Part shown: piece by piece, positions 25,525 to 35,370 of the stretch
How the letters are laid out: each line of letters opens with the position of its first letter
How positions within the stretch are numbered: the stretch's first letter is position 1
Position numbers and translations under genes: made by a program
Notes under the pieces: generated by a model
Told to the model about the DNA's origin: nothing
What the model saw: the letters and a program-made list of their open reading frames with translations, nothing else
The model's database searches: none
NCBI RefSeq assembly: GCF_016612865.1
Contig: NZ_JAENZZ010000001.1
Coordinates: 496,001-560,000, forward strand
DNA: 64,000 bases
Reading direction: 5' to 3'
From: Blastococcus sp. TML/M2B
GTDB taxonomy: Bacteria; Actinomycetota; Actinomycetes; Mycobacteriales; Geodermatophilaceae

Positions 25525-26384
25525 CTCCCCCCGAGCCGCCCGACGGGCTCCTGGGGCCGGCCGCGATCCGCGAGCTGGCCGCGGAGCTCGAGCTGCGCCC
25601 CACCAAGCAGCTGGGCCAGAACTTCCTGCACGACGCCAACACGATCCGGCGCATCGTGCGCACCGCCGGGCTGGCGCCCGACGACGTCGTCCTCGAGGTC
25701 GGGCCGGGCCTCGGCTCGCTCACCCTCGGGCTCCTGCCGGCGTCGGCGGCGGTCACCGCCGTCGAGATCGACCCCCGCCTGGCCGCCCGGCTGCCCCGGA
25801 CGGTCGCCGAGCGCCGGCCCGACCTCGCCGACCGGCTGACCGTCGTCGAGGCCGACGCGCTGCGCATCAGCGAGCTGCCGGGTCCGCCGCCCACCGCGCT
25901 GGTCGCGAACCTGCCCTACAACGTCGCGGTGCCGGTGCTGCTGCACCTGCTCGACCTGCTGCCGACCCTGGAGCGTGCGCTGATCCTGGTGCAGGCCGAG
26001 GTCGCCGAGCGGCTCGCGGCGCCCCCCGGGGGCGGCGCGTACGGCGTGCCGTCGGTCAAGGCCGCCTGGTACGGCGAGGTGCGCCGGGCGGGCAACGTGG
26101 GCCGGCGGGTGTTCTGGCCCGAGCCCAACGTCGACTCCGGGCTGGTCGCCCTCGTCCGGCGCCCCCCGCCCGAGGGCGACCGCCGGGCCACCTTCGCGGC
26201 GGTCGACGCCGCCTTCGGGATGCGCCGCAAGAGCCTGCGCGCGGCCCTGGCGCGCTGGGCCGGCAGCCCCGCCGCCGCGGAGACCCGGCTGCGCGCGGCC
26301 GGCATCGACCCCTCGACCCGCGGCGAGCAGCTCTCGGTGACCGACTTCGCCCGCCTGGCCGCCACCGACGAGGTGCAGCCGTGA
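25521..26384 (+). CDS. ksgA: 16S rRNA dimethyladenosine transferase KsgA/RsmA
   Basis: The 287-residue protein has the KsgA motifs [30 protein letters not shown] (AdoMet loop), [30 protein letters not shown] (NLPYN, catalytic) and [12 protein letters not shown]. The C-terminal part contains [17 protein letters not shown]. It dimethylates A1518 and A1519 of 16S rRNA. No ATG, GTG or TTG lies between the rpfB stop and the conserved LGQNF motif. The frame enters at CTG 25521, which overlaps the rpfB stop as CTGA, so CTG is the likely start. Its stop overlaps ispE (GTGA). Confidence 0.94.
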   Translation: MTPPEPPDGLLGPAAIRELAAELELRPTKQLGQNFLHDANTIRRIVRTAGLAPDDVVLEVGPGLGSLTLGLLPASAAVTAVEIDPRLAARLPRTVAERRPDLADRLTVVEADALRISELPGPPPTALVANLPYNVAVPVLLHLLDLLPTLERALILVQAEVAERLAAPPGGGAYGVPSVKAAWYGEVRRAGNVGRRVFWPEPNVDSGLVALVRRPPPEGDRRATFAAVDAAFGMRRKSLRAALARWAGSPAAAETRLRAAGIDPSTRGEQLSVTDFARLAATDEVQP

Positions 26385-27313
26385 CGGCGTCCGGCGTCGT
26401 CACCGCGCGGGCCCCGGCGAAGATCAACGCGCACCTGGCCGTCGGCCCGCTGCGCCCCGACGGGTTCCACGAGCTGCGCACGGTCTACCTCGCCGTCTCG
26501 CTGTTCGACACCGTCACCGCCCGGCCGGGCGAGGGGCTGAGCCTCGCCGTCAGTGGCGAGGGCTCGGGCGGGGTGACCGGGGCGGACGCCGTCCCGACCG
26601 ACCGGCGCAACCTGGTCTGGCGGGCGGCCGAGCTGCTCGCCGAGCACGCCGGCGTGCCCGCCGACGCGCAGCTCGAGATCGCGAAGGACATCCCGGCGGC
26701 CGCGGGCCTGGCCGGCGGCAGCGCGGACGCCGCCGCCGCGCTGGTCGCGCTGGACGCGCTCTGGAGCACCCGTGCCGACCGCGCCGACCTGCTGGAGCTG
26801 GCCGCGCACCTGGGCAGCGACGTCCCGTTCAGCCTGCTCGGCGGCGTCGCCCTGGGCACCGGGCGCGGGGAGCAGCTGACCCCGGTGCTGGCACGGCCGT
26901 CGTGGCACTGGGTGCTCGGCATCGCCGGCGAGGGGTTGTCGACCCCGTCGGTGTACGGCGAGCTGGACCGGCTCCGGGCCGAGGGCCGGGTGCCCGACGG
27001 CGAGCAGCTGCTGCCCGCCGAGCCGGTGCTGGCCGCGCTGCGCAGCGGGCCGGCGGCGGCGCTGGCGGACGCGCTCGCCAACGACCTGCAGGCGCCGGCG
27101 CTCTCGCTGCGGCCGGAGCTGCGGCGCGCGCTGCAGGCGGCCCGCGGCGCCGGCGCCCTCGGTGCCCTCGTCAGCGGCTCCGGCCCGACCATCGCGGCGC
27201 TCGCGGAGGACCAGCCCGCGGCCGTCCGGCTGGCGGCGACCCTGGCCGGGGAGGGCGTCTTCCGGACCGTCCGCGCGGTCACCGGGCCGGTGCCCGGCGC
27301 CCGGGTGGTCTGA
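26381..27313 (+). CDS. ispE: 4-diphosphocytidyl-2-C-methyl-D-erythritol kinase
   Basis: The 310-aa GHMP kinase contains [14 protein letters not shown], the phosphate loop [20 protein letters not shown] and the C-terminal motif [12 protein letters not shown]. It phosphorylates CDP-ME in the non-mevalonate isoprenoid pathway, feeding quinones and the polyprenyl carriers used for cell-wall and exopolysaccharide synthesis. GTG 26381 overlaps the ksgA stop (GTGA). Its stop and that of the convergent TetR gene lie within one small palindrome, TGAGCGGCGCTCA. Confidence 0.96.
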   Translation: MTASGVVTARAPAKINAHLAVGPLRPDGFHELRTVYLAVSLFDTVTARPGEGLSLAVSGEGSGGVTGADAVPTDRRNLVWRAAELLAEHAGVPADAQLEIAKDIPAAAGLAGGSADAAAALVALDALWSTRADRADLLELAAHLGSDVPFSLLGGVALGTGRGEQLTPVLARPSWHWVLGIAGEGLSTPSVYGELDRLRAEGRVPDGEQLLPAEPVLAALRSGPAAALADALANDLQAPALSLRPELRRALQAARGAGALGALVSGSGPTIAALAEDQPAAVRLAATLAGEGVFRTVRAVTGPVPGARVV

Positions 27314-27320
27314 GCGGCGC

Positions 27321-27929
27321 TCAGGGGGCGCCGGGACCGTCCAGCAGGTCGGGGGACGGGTCGAGGTGGGACAGGCCGTTGTAGGCCAGGTTCACCAGGT
27401 GCGCGGCCACCACGCTCTTGTCGGGCGTACGGGTGTCCAGCCACCACTGGCCGACCAGCGCGACCATGCCGACCAGCGCCTGGCTGTAGAGCTCGGCCAG
27501 CCGCGGGTCGTAGCCGCGCGCGTCGAAGTGCCCGCCGAGGATGTGCTCGACCTTGCGGGCCACCTCGCCGATCAGCGAGGAGTAGCCGCCCACGCCGCTG
27601 GTGATCGGGGCGTCACGGGTGAGCACGAGGAAGCCGTCGGTGTCGGACTCGATGTACTCCAGCAGCACCAGCGCGGCGCGCTGCAGCAGCTCCCGGGGGT
27701 GCCCCGGGGCGGAGAGGGCCGTGGTGAAGCGGCCCAGCAGCAGCTGCATCTCGCGGTCGACGACGACGGCGTGGATGCCCTCCTTGCCGCCGAAGTGCTC
27801 GTACACGACGGGCTTGCTCACCTGCGCGTGCGCCGCGATCTCCTCGATCGAGGTGGCGACGAAACCGCGCCGGCCGAACAGCTCGCGGGCGACGTCGAGC
27901 AGCTGTTCCCGGCGCTGCGCGCCGGTCAT
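27321..27929 (-). CDS. TetR-family transcriptional regulator, probably of the adjacent desaturase
   Basis: The 202-residue protein's N-terminal HTH reads RREQLLDVARELFGRRGFVATSIEEIAAHAQVSKPVVYEHFGGKEGI (residues about 5-52). The helical ligand-binding domain has YIESDTDGFLVLTRDAP and GMVALVGQWWLDTR. Members with this C-terminal pattern often sense acyl chains, but that is inference. The gene lies 77 bases after the desaturase gene on the same strand, and a perfect 7-2-7 palindrome sits in the desaturase promoter. Start at ATG 27929; GTG 27935 is an alternative. Confidence 0.9.
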   Translation of the reverse strand: MTGAQRREQLLDVARELFGRRGFVATSIEEIAAHAQVSKPVVYEHFGGKEGIHAVVVDREMQLLLGRFTTALSAPGHPRELLQRAALVLLEYIESDTDGFLVLTRDAPITSGVGGYSSLIGEVARKVEHILGGHFDARGYDPRLAELYSQALVGMVALVGQWWLDTRTPDKSVVAAHLVNLAYNGLSHLDPSPDLLDGPGAP

Positions 27930-28006
27930 GCGCACCCGGACGCGGGTGCCGTGCGCACCCGGGCCGGCCCCGGGCGGGTGCCCGAGGTCGGTGCCGGGGT
28001 CGGTGC

Positions 28007-28990
28007 TCAGGACGCGGCCGGGGCCTCGACGCGGCGCTTGGCGGCCAGGCGCACCGGGTCGGGCCACTTGACGGAGGAGGCCCAGCCGAGCTTCTCGAAC
28101 ACCCAGATGACGCGGGCGCTGATGTCGATCTGGCCGCGCAGCACCCCGTGCCGGGCGCACGTCGGGTCGGCGTGGTGCAGGTTGTGCCAGGACTCGCCGC
28201 CGCTGAGGATCGCCAGCGGCCAGAAGTTCGTCGCCCGGTCGCGGGAGACGAACGGCCGGTTGCCCACCACGTGGCAGACCGAGTTGATCGACCAGGTGAC
28301 GTGGTGCAGCAGGGCCGCGCGCACCAGGCCGGCCCAGAAGAACGCCGACCAGGCACCGGCCCAGCTGCCGGTGATCAGCCCGCCGAGGACGGCGGGCATC
28401 GCCAGGCTGAGGAAGGCCCACACGACGAAGGTGCGGCTGATGAAGACCAGGCCGGCGTCCTTGAGCAGGTCAGGGGCGTAGCGGGCCTGGTTGGTCTTGC
28501 GGCGGTCGAACAGCCAGCCCAGGTGGGCGTGGAACATGCCCTTCAGCAGCGCGCGCAGGTCGGTGCCGTAGCGCCAGGGGGAGTGCGGGTCACCCGCGCG
28601 GTCGGCGAAGGCGTGGTGCCGGCGGTGGTCGGCCACCCACTGGTTGACCGGGCCCTGGATCGCCATCGAGCCGGCGACGGCCAGCCCCAGGCGCAGCGGG
28701 CGGGCGCTCTTGAACGAGGCGTGCGTGAAGTGCCGGTGGTAGCCGACGGTCACGCCGAGCAGCGACAGGTAGTAGAAGCCGACCGCCAGGCCGACGTCCA
28801 GCCAGGAGATGCCCCAGCCCCACACCGCGGGGATGACGGCCGCCAGGGCCACGAAGGGCACGAGCACGATCACGTAGAGCGTGACGATCTCGAGGGTGCT
28901 CTTGCGCCGGCCGATGGCGTTGTCCGGCAACCCGGCGTAGGGCTCGGCGCGGGGCGGGGCCGTCGGTCGGGTGAGGGCGGGAGCTGACAA
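28007..28990 (-). CDS. Fatty-acid (acyl-CoA delta-9 type) desaturase
   Basis: The 327-aa membrane protein has the three histidine boxes of di-iron desaturases: HRHFTH, HRRHH followed by AFADRAGDPHSP, and HNLHHADP. Several TM segments are present (TLYVIVLVPFVALAAVIPAVWGW, VGLAVGFYYLSLLGVTVGY, FLSLAMPAVLGGLI). It introduces a double bond into acyl chains at the membrane, adjusting fluidity. An AGGAG Shine-Dalgarno (ACAGGAGTCCTC) immediately before TTG 28990 fixes the start; the longer frame from 29122 runs over the operator. A TetR gene follows, probably in one operon. Confidence 0.93.
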   Translation of the reverse strand: MSAPALTRPTAPPRAEPYAGLPDNAIGRRKSTLEIVTLYVIVLVPFVALAAVIPAVWGWGISWLDVGLAVGFYYLSLLGVTVGYHRHFTHASFKSARPLRLGLAVAGSMAIQGPVNQWVADHRRHHAFADRAGDPHSPWRYGTDLRALLKGMFHAHLGWLFDRRKTNQARYAPDLLKDAGLVFISRTFVVWAFLSLAMPAVLGGLITGSWAGAWSAFFWAGLVRAALLHHVTWSINSVCHVVGNRPFVSRDRATNFWPLAILSGGESWHNLHHADPTCARHGVLRGQIDISARVIWVFEKLGWASSVKWPDPVRLAAKRRVEAPAAS

Positions 28991-29066
28991 GAGGACTCCT
29001 GTGCTGTGGTGATCCGCCTCGGGCGCGGTGGCAGAACCGGCGAGCTCCGGGCGATGTGCCGGAAAA

Positions 29067-29082
29067 CCTACGGCACCGTAGG
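29067..29082. promoter_or_regulatory. Perfect palindromic operator CCTACGG-CA-CCGTAGG
   Basis: The 16-base inverted repeat has seven-base perfect arms and lies 77 bases upstream of the desaturase start. On the minus strand it falls between a weak -35 (TTCGCG) and a -10-like TAGGTT, the classic position for repression. It is the most likely binding site of the co-encoded TetR regulator. The pairing of regulator and site is inference. Confidence 0.7.
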
Positions 29083-29230
29083 CGGATCCGCGAACCCGCT
29101 GGTCCGGTGGGTCGGGACGCACCGCGCCGCCGCCGCCGGTGCCCCCGCGGGGAGCGCGGCCCTTAGGCTCGCACCCGGGTGCCGGTCCGCTCGGGCACCT
29201 CCGCGACGCCGTCCGCGACGGCGCCGCGGG

Positions 29231-29303
29231 TGGGGGATGGGGTAATCGGCAGCCCGCCGGCCTTTGGAGCCGTGCAGTCTCGGTTCGAGTCCGAGTCCCC
29301 CAG
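29231..29303 (+). tRNA. tRNA-Gln (anticodon TTG)
   Basis: The cloverleaf has acceptor TGGGGGA/TCCCCCA and D-stem GGGT/GCCC. The anticodon stem CCGGC/GCCGT has one terminal C-T mismatch, with loop CTTTGGA. The T-stem is CTCGG/CCGAG with loop TTCGAGT, and the discriminator is G. The anticodon TTG reads CAA and CAG. No CCA is encoded. It lies 30 bases before glmU. Confidence 0.95.
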
Positions 29304-29333
29304 CAGCCGTGCCGTCACCGTTGGAGGAGACCC

Positions 29334-30845
29334 GTGCCCCCGCAGGAAAACCCGCCGTCCGCTCCCGCCGGGACGCCGCGCGTCGCCGCCGTCGTCGTCC
29401 TCGCCGCCGGCCAGGGCACCCGCATGCGGTCCTCGACGCCGAAGGTGCTGCACACCCTGGGTGGCCGCAGCCTGCTCGGGCACGTGCTGGCCGCGGCCGC
29501 GCCGCTGGCGGCGGGCACCACGGTCGTCGTCGTCGGGGCGGGGCGCGAGCAGGTCGCGGCGCACCTGGCCGAGGTCGCGCCCGGCGCCGTCGCCGTCGTG
29601 CAGGAGGAGCAGCTCGGCTCCGGGCACGCCGCCGAGGTCGCCCTCGCCGCGGTGCCCGAGCTCGACGGGTCGGTCCTCGTCGTCAACGGGGACTCGCCGC
29701 TGCTGACCAGCCGCACGCTCGGCGACCTCGTGCAGGCCCACGACGCCGCCGGCAGCGTCTTCACCGTGCTCACCGCCGAGGTCGACGACCCGACCGGCCT
29801 GGGCCGCATCGTCCGGGACGGCCGCGGAGCCCCGCAGGCCATCGTCGAGGAGCGCGACGCCACCCCCGAGCAGCGCGCCATCCGCGAGGTGAACGCCGGC
29901 GTCTACGTCGCCGACGCCGCCACCCTGCGCCGCGTCCTGGCCGGCGTCGGGACGGCGAACTCGCAGGGGGAGCAGTACCTCACCGACGCGCTCGCGCCGC
30001 TGGTCGCCGAGGGCGCCCCGACCGCCGCGGTCCGCGCCGAGGACCCCGACGACGTCCTGGGCTGCAACGACCGCCGCGAGCTGGCCGAGCGGCGGCGCAC
30101 CCTCAACGACCGCGTGCTCGACGACCTGATGCGCGCCGGGGTCACCGTCGTCGACCCGCAGACCACCTGGGTCGACGTCACCGCGACCGCCGCCGCCGAC
30201 GCCGTCCTGCAGCCGGGCACCCAGCTGCTCGGGACGACGACCGTCGCCACCGGCGCCGTCGTCGGCCCGGACACCACGCTGGTCGACTGCACCGTCGAGG
30301 CCGGCGCCAGCGTCGTCCGCTCGCACTGCCTGGGGGCGGAGATCGGGCCGGACGCGACCGTCGGCCCGTTCAGCTACCTGCGCCCGGGCACCCGGCTGGG
30401 CCGCGGCAGCAAGGCCGGCGCCTTCGTCGAGATCAAGAACGTCGAGGTCGGCGAGGAGTCGAAGGTGCCGCACCTCTCCTACGTGGGCGACGCGACCATC
30501 GGCCGCGGCGCCAACATCGGCGCCGCCACCGTCTTCGTCAACTACGACGGCGTGGCCAAGCACCGCACGACCATCGGGGACCACGTCCGGATCGGGTCGG
30601 ACAGCATGCTCGTGGCGCCGGTCACCATCGGCGACGGCGCCTACACCGCGGCCGGGTCGGTCATCACGAACGACGTCCCCCCGGGGGCCATGGGCGTGGC
30701 GCGGGCCACCCAGCGAAATGTGGCAGGGTGGGTCCGACGCCGACGGCCGGGATCCCCGGCCGCGGAGGCCGCCGCAGCCGCGGAAGGGCGAGCGGACGCC
30801 CCCGACCCCGGGGCGCACGACGACGAGGGGCAGCAGACCCGATGA
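29334..30845 (+). CDS. glmU: Bifunctional N-acetylglucosamine-1-phosphate uridyltransferase/glucosamine-1-phosphate acetyltransferase
   Basis: The 503-residue protein has an N-terminal pyrophosphorylase domain ([49 protein letters not shown]). A left-handed beta-helix acetyltransferase domain follows (about 265-460: [59 protein letters not shown]). An Ala/Gly/Asp-rich tail ends the protein. GlmU makes UDP-GlcNAc for peptidoglycan and other glycans. GGAGGAG seven bases before GTG 29334 decides the start. It overlaps prs (ATGA). Confidence 0.97.
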   Translation: MPPQENPPSAPAGTPRVAAVVVLAAGQGTRMRSSTPKVLHTLGGRSLLGHVLAAAAPLAAGTTVVVVGAGREQVAAHLAEVAPGAVAVVQEEQLGSGHAAEVALAAVPELDGSVLVVNGDSPLLTSRTLGDLVQAHDAAGSVFTVLTAEVDDPTGLGRIVRDGRGAPQAIVEERDATPEQRAIREVNAGVYVADAATLRRVLAGVGTANSQGEQYLTDALAPLVAEGAPTAAVRAEDPDDVLGCNDRRELAERRRTLNDRVLDDLMRAGVTVVDPQTTWVDVTATAAADAVLQPGTQLLGTTTVATGAVVGPDTTLVDCTVEAGASVVRSHCLGAEIGPDATVGPFSYLRPGTRLGRGSKAGAFVEIKNVEVGEESKVPHLSYVGDATIGRGANIGAATVFVNYDGVAKHRTTIGDHVRIGSDSMLVAPVTIGDGAYTAAGSVITNDVPPGAMGVARATQRNVAGWVRRRRPGSPAAEAAAAAEGRADAPDPGAHDDEGQQTR

Positions 30846-31822
30846 GCGCCATCCGGCAGACCACCAACAAGAGCCTGATGCTCTTCTCCGGCCGGGCCTA
30901 CCCCGAGCTGACCGGCGAGATCGCCGGCCACCTCGGCGTGACCCCCACCCCGACCGCCTCCTACGAGTTCGCCAACGGCGAGCTGTTCGTGCGGTTCGAG
31001 GAGTCGGTGCGCGGGTGCGACGCCTTCGTGGTGCAGAGCCACACCGCGCCGATCAACACCTGGCTCATGGAGCAGCTGATCATGGTCGACGCGCTCAAGC
31101 GCGCCTCCGCGAAGCGGATCACCGTGGTCGCCCCGTTCTTCCCCTACGCCCGTCAGGACAAGAAGCACCGCGGCCGCGAGCCCATCTCCGCGCGCCTGGT
31201 CGCCGACATGTTCAAGACCGCCGGCGCCGACCGGCTGATGACCGTCGACCTGCACACCGCGCAGATCCAGGGCTTCTTCGACGGCCCGGTCGACCACCTC
31301 TTCGCCCTCGACCTGCTGATCAACCACGTCAAGGAGCGCTGGGGCGACCGCGACATCACCGTCGTCTCCCCGGACTCCGGCCGCGTCCGCGTCTCCGAGC
31401 GCTGGAGCGACAAGCTCGGCGGGACGCCGCTGGCCTTCATCCACAAGACCCGTGACCCGCTGGTCGCCAACGAGGTCGTCGCCAACCGCGTCGTCGGCGA
31501 GGTCGAGGGCCGCGTCTGCATCCTGGTCGACGACATGATCGACACCGGCGGCACGATCGTGAAGGCCGCCGAGACGCTCTTCGACGCCGGCGCCGCCGAC
31601 GTCATCGTCGCCGCCACGCACGGCGTGCTCTCCGGCCCCGCGGTCGAGCGGCTCTCCAGCAGCAAGGTCAGCGAGGTCATCGTGACCAACACGCTGCCCA
31701 TCGAGGAGCACCGCCGCTTCGACAAGCTGACGGTCCTCTCCATCGCCCCCCTGCTCGCCCGGGCGATCAAGGAGGTCTTCGAGGACGGCTCGGTCACCTC
31801 CTTGTTCGACGGAGCTAGTTGA
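30842..31822 (+). CDS. prs: Ribose-phosphate pyrophosphokinase (PRPP synthetase)
   Basis: The 326-aa protein shows [38 protein letters not shown], the ATP-binding [31 protein letters not shown] and the PRPP loop [11 protein letters not shown]. It makes PRPP from ribose-5-phosphate and ATP for purine, pyrimidine, His and Trp pathways. The ATG overlaps the glmU stop, the arrangement also found in mycobacteria. It is followed by a 340-bp intergenic region containing GC-rich repeats. Confidence 0.98.
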   Translation: MSAIRQTTNKSLMLFSGRAYPELTGEIAGHLGVTPTPTASYEFANGELFVRFEESVRGCDAFVVQSHTAPINTWLMEQLIMVDALKRASAKRITVVAPFFPYARQDKKHRGREPISARLVADMFKTAGADRLMTVDLHTAQIQGFFDGPVDHLFALDLLINHVKERWGDRDITVVSPDSGRVRVSERWSDKLGGTPLAFIHKTRDPLVANEVVANRVVGEVEGRVCILVDDMIDTGGTIVKAAETLFDAGAADVIVAATHGVLSGPAVERLSSSKVSEVIVTNTLPIEEHRRFDKLTVLSIAPLLARAIKEVFEDGSVTSLFDGAS

Positions 31823-32166
31823 TCTGTCGCGCTCCGCGCTCCGACCGCGGCCAGGAGCCGTTCCCCGGCTGAGTTGAGCGCGTACCCGCCGTGGCTCGGG
31901 GACCCTCCGGGCCCCGCTCGCCGCGACGGCCTCGCGGGGCAGCTCCTGTCCCGGCGTCTTCGTCCTGCGGCACGTCCGTCCTCGGGGGCCCTCCGGGCCC
32001 CCGCTCGGACGGACCGCTGCGCGGTGGTCGTCGCCAGTCGCGTACCCTGGCTCGCGTTGCCCGGCGAGGGAACGCCCAGCGTTCCGTTATCGACGTGCTG
32101 TGCTCTCCGGGGTGCTGTGCGTTCGCGCCTGGCCCGCACAGACCCGATACCTAGGAGCACATCACC
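31823..32166. repeat. prs-rplY intergenic region with two GC-rich palindromic repeats
   Basis: There is no gene here that I can support. The stretch holds two inverted-orientation copies of the repeat seen at 23053: GGGGACCCTCCGGGCCCC at 31898-31915 and GGGGGCCCTCCGGGCCCCC at 31984-32002. The second is surrounded by matching CGAGG/CCTCG flanks. The final 60 bases before rplY would carry its promoter; CTAGGAGCAC provides the ribosome-binding site. Confidence 0.6.
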
Positions 32167-32862
32167 GTGGCTGACTTCCGGCTCGACGCCGAGACCCGTA
32201 CCGAGTTCGGCAAGGGCAGCGCGCGTCGCACCCGCCGCGAGGGTCGCATCCCCGCCGTCCTCTACGGGCACGGCCAGGACGTCGTGCACCTGTCGCTGCC
32301 GGCCCGCGAGTTCGCCGCGGCCCTGCGCAACGGCGGCAGCAACGTCCTGCTGACCGTCGTCCTGGAGGGCAAGGAGCAGCTCGCCCTCACCAAGGCCGTG
32401 CAGCGCGACCCGCTGACCCGCCAGCACGAGCACGTCGACCTGCTGCTGGTCCGCCGCGGCGAGAAGACCACCGTCGAGGTGCCGATCGTCATCGTCGGCG
32501 ACCCGGCCCCCGACTCGATCCCGAACCACCAGCTCAACACCGTCTCCATCGAGGCCGACGCCACCAAGCTGCCCGAGGCCATCGAGGTCGACATCACCGG
32601 CCACGCCGCCGGGCAGAACATCACCGCCGGCGAGCTCGTCCTGCCCTCGGGCTCGACGCTGATCACCGACCCCGAGGCGCTGGTCATCGGCTTCCTCGGC
32701 GCCCCGACCGCCGAGGCGCTGGAGGCCGAGCTCGCCGAGGCCGAGGCCGAGGCCGGCATCGAGCGCGAGGAGTCCGACGCCGACGGCGACGTCGTCCCGG
32801 AGCCGCAGGACCAGGGCAGCGGCGAGTCGATGGACTCGGCCGAGAAGTCCGCGGACAACTGA
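32167..32862 (+). CDS. rplY: 50S ribosomal protein L25/general stress protein Ctc
   Basis: The 231-residue protein begins with the L25 domain (about 1-93: [46 protein letters not shown]). The CTC/TL5 C-terminal domain follows (about 100-190: [31 protein letters not shown]) and an acidic Glu/Asp/Ala tail. It binds 5S rRNA in the large ribosomal subunit. The start GTG follows AGGAG by nine bases. It precedes pth, as in mycobacteria and streptomycetes. Confidence 0.97.
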   Translation: MADFRLDAETRTEFGKGSARRTRREGRIPAVLYGHGQDVVHLSLPAREFAAALRNGGSNVLLTVVLEGKEQLALTKAVQRDPLTRQHEHVDLLLVRRGEKTTVEVPIVIVGDPAPDSIPNHQLNTVSIEADATKLPEAIEVDITGHAAGQNITAGELVLPSGSTLITDPEALVIGFLGAPTAEALEAELAEAEAEAGIEREESDADGDVVPEPQDQGSGESMDSAEKSADN

Positions 32863-32870
32863 GGCCTCCG

Positions 32871-33518
32871 CTGACCGACAGCACGACCCGCGGGGGCGCC
32901 GGCACTGCCGGCGCCCCTGCGGCGTCCGCTCCGAGCGAGGGGCCCTTCCTCGTCGTGGGGCTGGGCAACCCCGGGCCCGGCTACGCCGGCAACCGGCACA
33001 ACGTGGGCGCGATGGTGCTCGACCTGCTGGCCGAGCGCGCCGGCATCCGGCTCTCGCCGGGCAAGGGCGCCCGGTCGCGGGCGGTCAGCGGCGAGGGCCG
33101 GCTGGCCGGCCGCCGCGTCGTCCTCGCCCGCCCGCTCACCTACATGAACGAGTCCGGCGGCCCGGTGCGCGGCCTGCTCGACTACCACAAGCTCCCGGCC
33201 ACCGACCTCGTCGTGGTGCACGACGAGCTCGACATCGACTTCGCCGTCGTGCGGCTCAAGCGGGGCGGCGGCGAGGGCGGCCACAACGGCCTGCGCTCGA
33301 TCACCCGCTCTCTGGGCACCAAGGACTACCTGCGCGTGCGGGTCGGCATCGGCCGCCCCCCGGGCCGCCAGGACCCGGCCGACTACGTGCTCAAGGACTT
33401 CTCCGCGACCGAGCGCAAGGAGCTCGACCTTCTGCTCGTCGACGCGGCCGACGCCGCAGAGTCACTGCTCGCCCGCGGCCTGGAGGCCGCGCAGAACGAG
33501 GTCCACCCCCGCAGCTGA
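32871..33518 (+). CDS. pth: Peptidyl-tRNA hydrolase
   Basis: The family signatures are [24 protein letters not shown] (catalytic His in RHN), [24 protein letters not shown] and [13 protein letters not shown]. It frees tRNA from prematurely released peptidyl-tRNA. GTG 32955 would remove the first beta strand (FLVV), which the fold needs. Upstream in frame only CTG codons occur (32871, or 32859 overlapping the rplY stop as CTGA). I therefore place the start at CTG 32871, giving 215 residues with a Gly/Ala-rich N-terminal extension. That extension is encoded by a strong GC hairpin, which is unusual. Confidence 0.9.
   Translation: MTDSTTRGGAGTAGAPAASAPSEGPFLVVGLGNPGPGYAGNRHNVGAMVLDLLAERAGIRLSPGKGARSRAVSGEGRLAGRRVVLARPLTYMNESGGPVRGLLDYHKLPATDLVVVHDELDIDFAVVRLKRGGGEGGHNGLRSITRSLGTKDYLRVRVGIGRPPGRQDPADYVLKDFSATERKELDLLLVDAADAAESLLARGLEAAQNEVHPRS
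32893..32917 (+). terminator. Perfect 11-bp hairpin between rplY and the Pth core
   Basis: The arms GGGGCGCCGGC and GCCGGCGCCCC flank the loop ACT. It starts 31 bases after the rplY stop. It looks like a terminator or attenuator for rplY, but it lies inside the reading frame needed for the Pth N-terminus. It may instead be a structured start region of pth. Confidence 0.45.
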
Positions 33519-33720
33519 GCCGCCCAGCTCGCCGATCGGTCACTCTCCGTGCTCCCGAAAGGGTGAAGAGGCCCCGTCCGTGTTGACCCTGCCGGTGACG
33601 GACTGTGAGTGTTGTCCGCGCATCGAGGACTGCACTCGGGGGAGAACGTCCTGTTCGTCGGCCTGACGGCCGCACCCCTCGTGTGTTGACGCAATCACAC
33701 TGCGTAACGGGGGAGCACAC

Positions 33721-35217
33721 GTGTTGGTGGACAAGGAAGCGCTGAGCACCGGGCTGGACCTCATCCCGGCCCCGCGTCGCGAGACGACCGTGACGCCGGC
33801 CCGCCCGCTCACCCGGATCGCCACCGCACCCTGGGTGCGCACCTACGCCCTCGCGCTGGCCGCCTTCGAGGCCCTCGCCGCGGCCGCCATCGGCGCCGGC
33901 GTCGTCCTCACCCGCCCCGAGGGGCTGCCGCCCGAGCCCTCGCTGTTCTGGGCTTCCGTCGCGCTGGTGCCGGCCTGGCCGCTGCTGCTCTGGGCCTGCG
34001 GCGCGCACGCCGAGCGGGTCTTCGGCACCGGCAGCGACGAGTACCGCACCGTCGGCCGCGCCGGCCTGGTCCTGTTGGCCGTCGCCGGCTTCGTCTCCTA
34101 CGCGGCGGGGCTGGACCTCAGCCGCGCGCTGGTCGTCGTCGGCGTCCCCGCGCTGACCCTCACCACCCTCGTGGCGCGCTACGCCGCGCGCACCTACCTC
34201 CGCCGGCTGCGTGCCCGGGGCCGCTGCGGCAAGCGGGTCATCGTCGTCGGCCGCGGCGGCGCGGTCCTGGAGCTCGCCGACCGCGTGCGCCGGGAGAGCT
34301 ACGCCGGCCTCGACGTCGTCGGTCTCTGCGTGACGCCGGCCGACCGCGCCCGCGTCGCCGGCCTGGTGGACGTGCCGGTCGAGGGCCTGGACGACGTCGT
34401 CGCGCTGGCCGCCCGGCTGGGTGCCGACACCATCGCCGTCACCTCGGCCAGCGAGACGGCCGCGCAGTACCTGCGCCAGCTGTCCTGGCAGCTCGAGGGC
34501 AGCGGTGTCGAGCTCCTGGTCGCCCCCGGCCTCATCGAGGTCGCCGGCCCCCGCCTGCACATCCGCCCGTTCGAGGGCCTGCCGCTGCTCTCGGTCGAGC
34601 AGCCCCGCTTCGAGGGCTGGCGGCGCATGGTCAAGGGCGCCGTCGACCGTTGCGCCGCCGGCCTCGCGCTGCTGCTCCTCTCGCCGGTGCTCGTCGGCAT
34701 CGCGCTCGCCGTCCGGCTGACCAGCGCCGGGCCCGCCCTGTACCGCCAGGAGCGCGTCGGCATCAACGGCCAGGCCTTCACGATGCTGAAGTTCCGCAGC
34801 ATGGTCGTCGACGCCGACAAGCGGCTCGAGGACATCCGCGCGGACAACATCTCCGACGGCCTGCTGTTCAAGATGCGGGAGGACCCGCGGGTCACCCCGG
34901 TCGGCCGCTGGCTGCGCCGGCTCTCGCTGGACGAGCTGCCCCAGCTGTTCAACGTGCTGGGCGGCACCATGGCGCTCGTCGGCCCCCGGCCGCCGCTGCC
35001 GGGCGAGGTCGCCCGCTACGACGCGTCGGTCAGCCGCCGGCTGCTGGTGAAGCCGGGCCTCACCGGCCTGTGGCAGATCTCCGGCCGCAGCGACCTGCCG
35101 TGGGAGGAGGCCGTGCGCCTGGACCTGCGGTACGTGGAGAACTGGTCGCTCGCCCTCGACATGCTGATCCTCTGGAAGACGACGCGCGCGGTCCTCAACC
35201 GCTCCGGGGCCTACTGA
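33721..35217 (+). CDS. Exopolysaccharide polyprenyl glycosylphosphotransferase (initiating enzyme)
   Basis: The 498-aa membrane protein of the WbaP/WcaJ type has four N-terminal TM segments (within about 40-150) and a CoA-binding-like/Rossmann middle (GKRVIVVGRGGAVLELADRV). A fifth TM follows (CAAGLALLLLSPVLVGIALAVRLT), then the catalytic bacterial-sugar-transferase domain: YRQERVGINGQAFTMLKFRSM, LSLDELPQLFNVLGG, GPRPPLPGEV, KPGLTGLWQISGRSDL. It transfers a sugar-1-phosphate to undecaprenyl phosphate, the first step of exopolysaccharide assembly. GGGGGAG precedes the GTG start. This gene opens the surface-glycan island. Confidence 0.95.
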   Translation: MLVDKEALSTGLDLIPAPRRETTVTPARPLTRIATAPWVRTYALALAAFEALAAAAIGAGVVLTRPEGLPPEPSLFWASVALVPAWPLLLWACGAHAERVFGTGSDEYRTVGRAGLVLLAVAGFVSYAAGLDLSRALVVVGVPALTLTTLVARYAARTYLRRLRARGRCGKRVIVVGRGGAVLELADRVRRESYAGLDVVGLCVTPADRARVAGLVDVPVEGLDDVVALAARLGADTIAVTSASETAAQYLRQLSWQLEGSGVELLVAPGLIEVAGPRLHIRPFEGLPLLSVEQPRFEGWRRMVKGAVDRCAAGLALLLLSPVLVGIALAVRLTSAGPALYRQERVGINGQAFTMLKFRSMVVDADKRLEDIRADNISDGLLFKMREDPRVTPVGRWLRRLSLDELPQLFNVLGGTMALVGPRPPLPGEVARYDASVSRRLLVKPGLTGLWQISGRSDLPWEEAVRLDLRYVENWSLALDMLILWKTTRAVLNRSGAY

Positions 35218-35370
35218 CCCACCCCGTCCGGGGGTCACCCCGCAGGGTGACGGCGTCCGCCGGAACGACGCGCGCGCGGCTACGGGCCGCGATCCTTGAT
35301 TCGCGGTGCGTGACAGCGCGCCGGAGCGGCCGCATCCACCGGCTGCGGACGAGCGAACGGACGGACCACG

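Noticed and set aside
28991-29122. Longer desaturase starting at ATG 29122
   Set aside because: The extra residues have no desaturase similarity and cover the operator, whereas TTG 28990 has a clear AGGAG ribosome-binding site.
33519-33720. c-di-GMP riboswitch before the polyprenyl glycosylphosphotransferase gene
   Set aside because: Several GC-rich hairpins and TTGAC boxes occur, but no GEMM core could be aligned; TTGACG to TAACGG spacing is too short for a good promoter.
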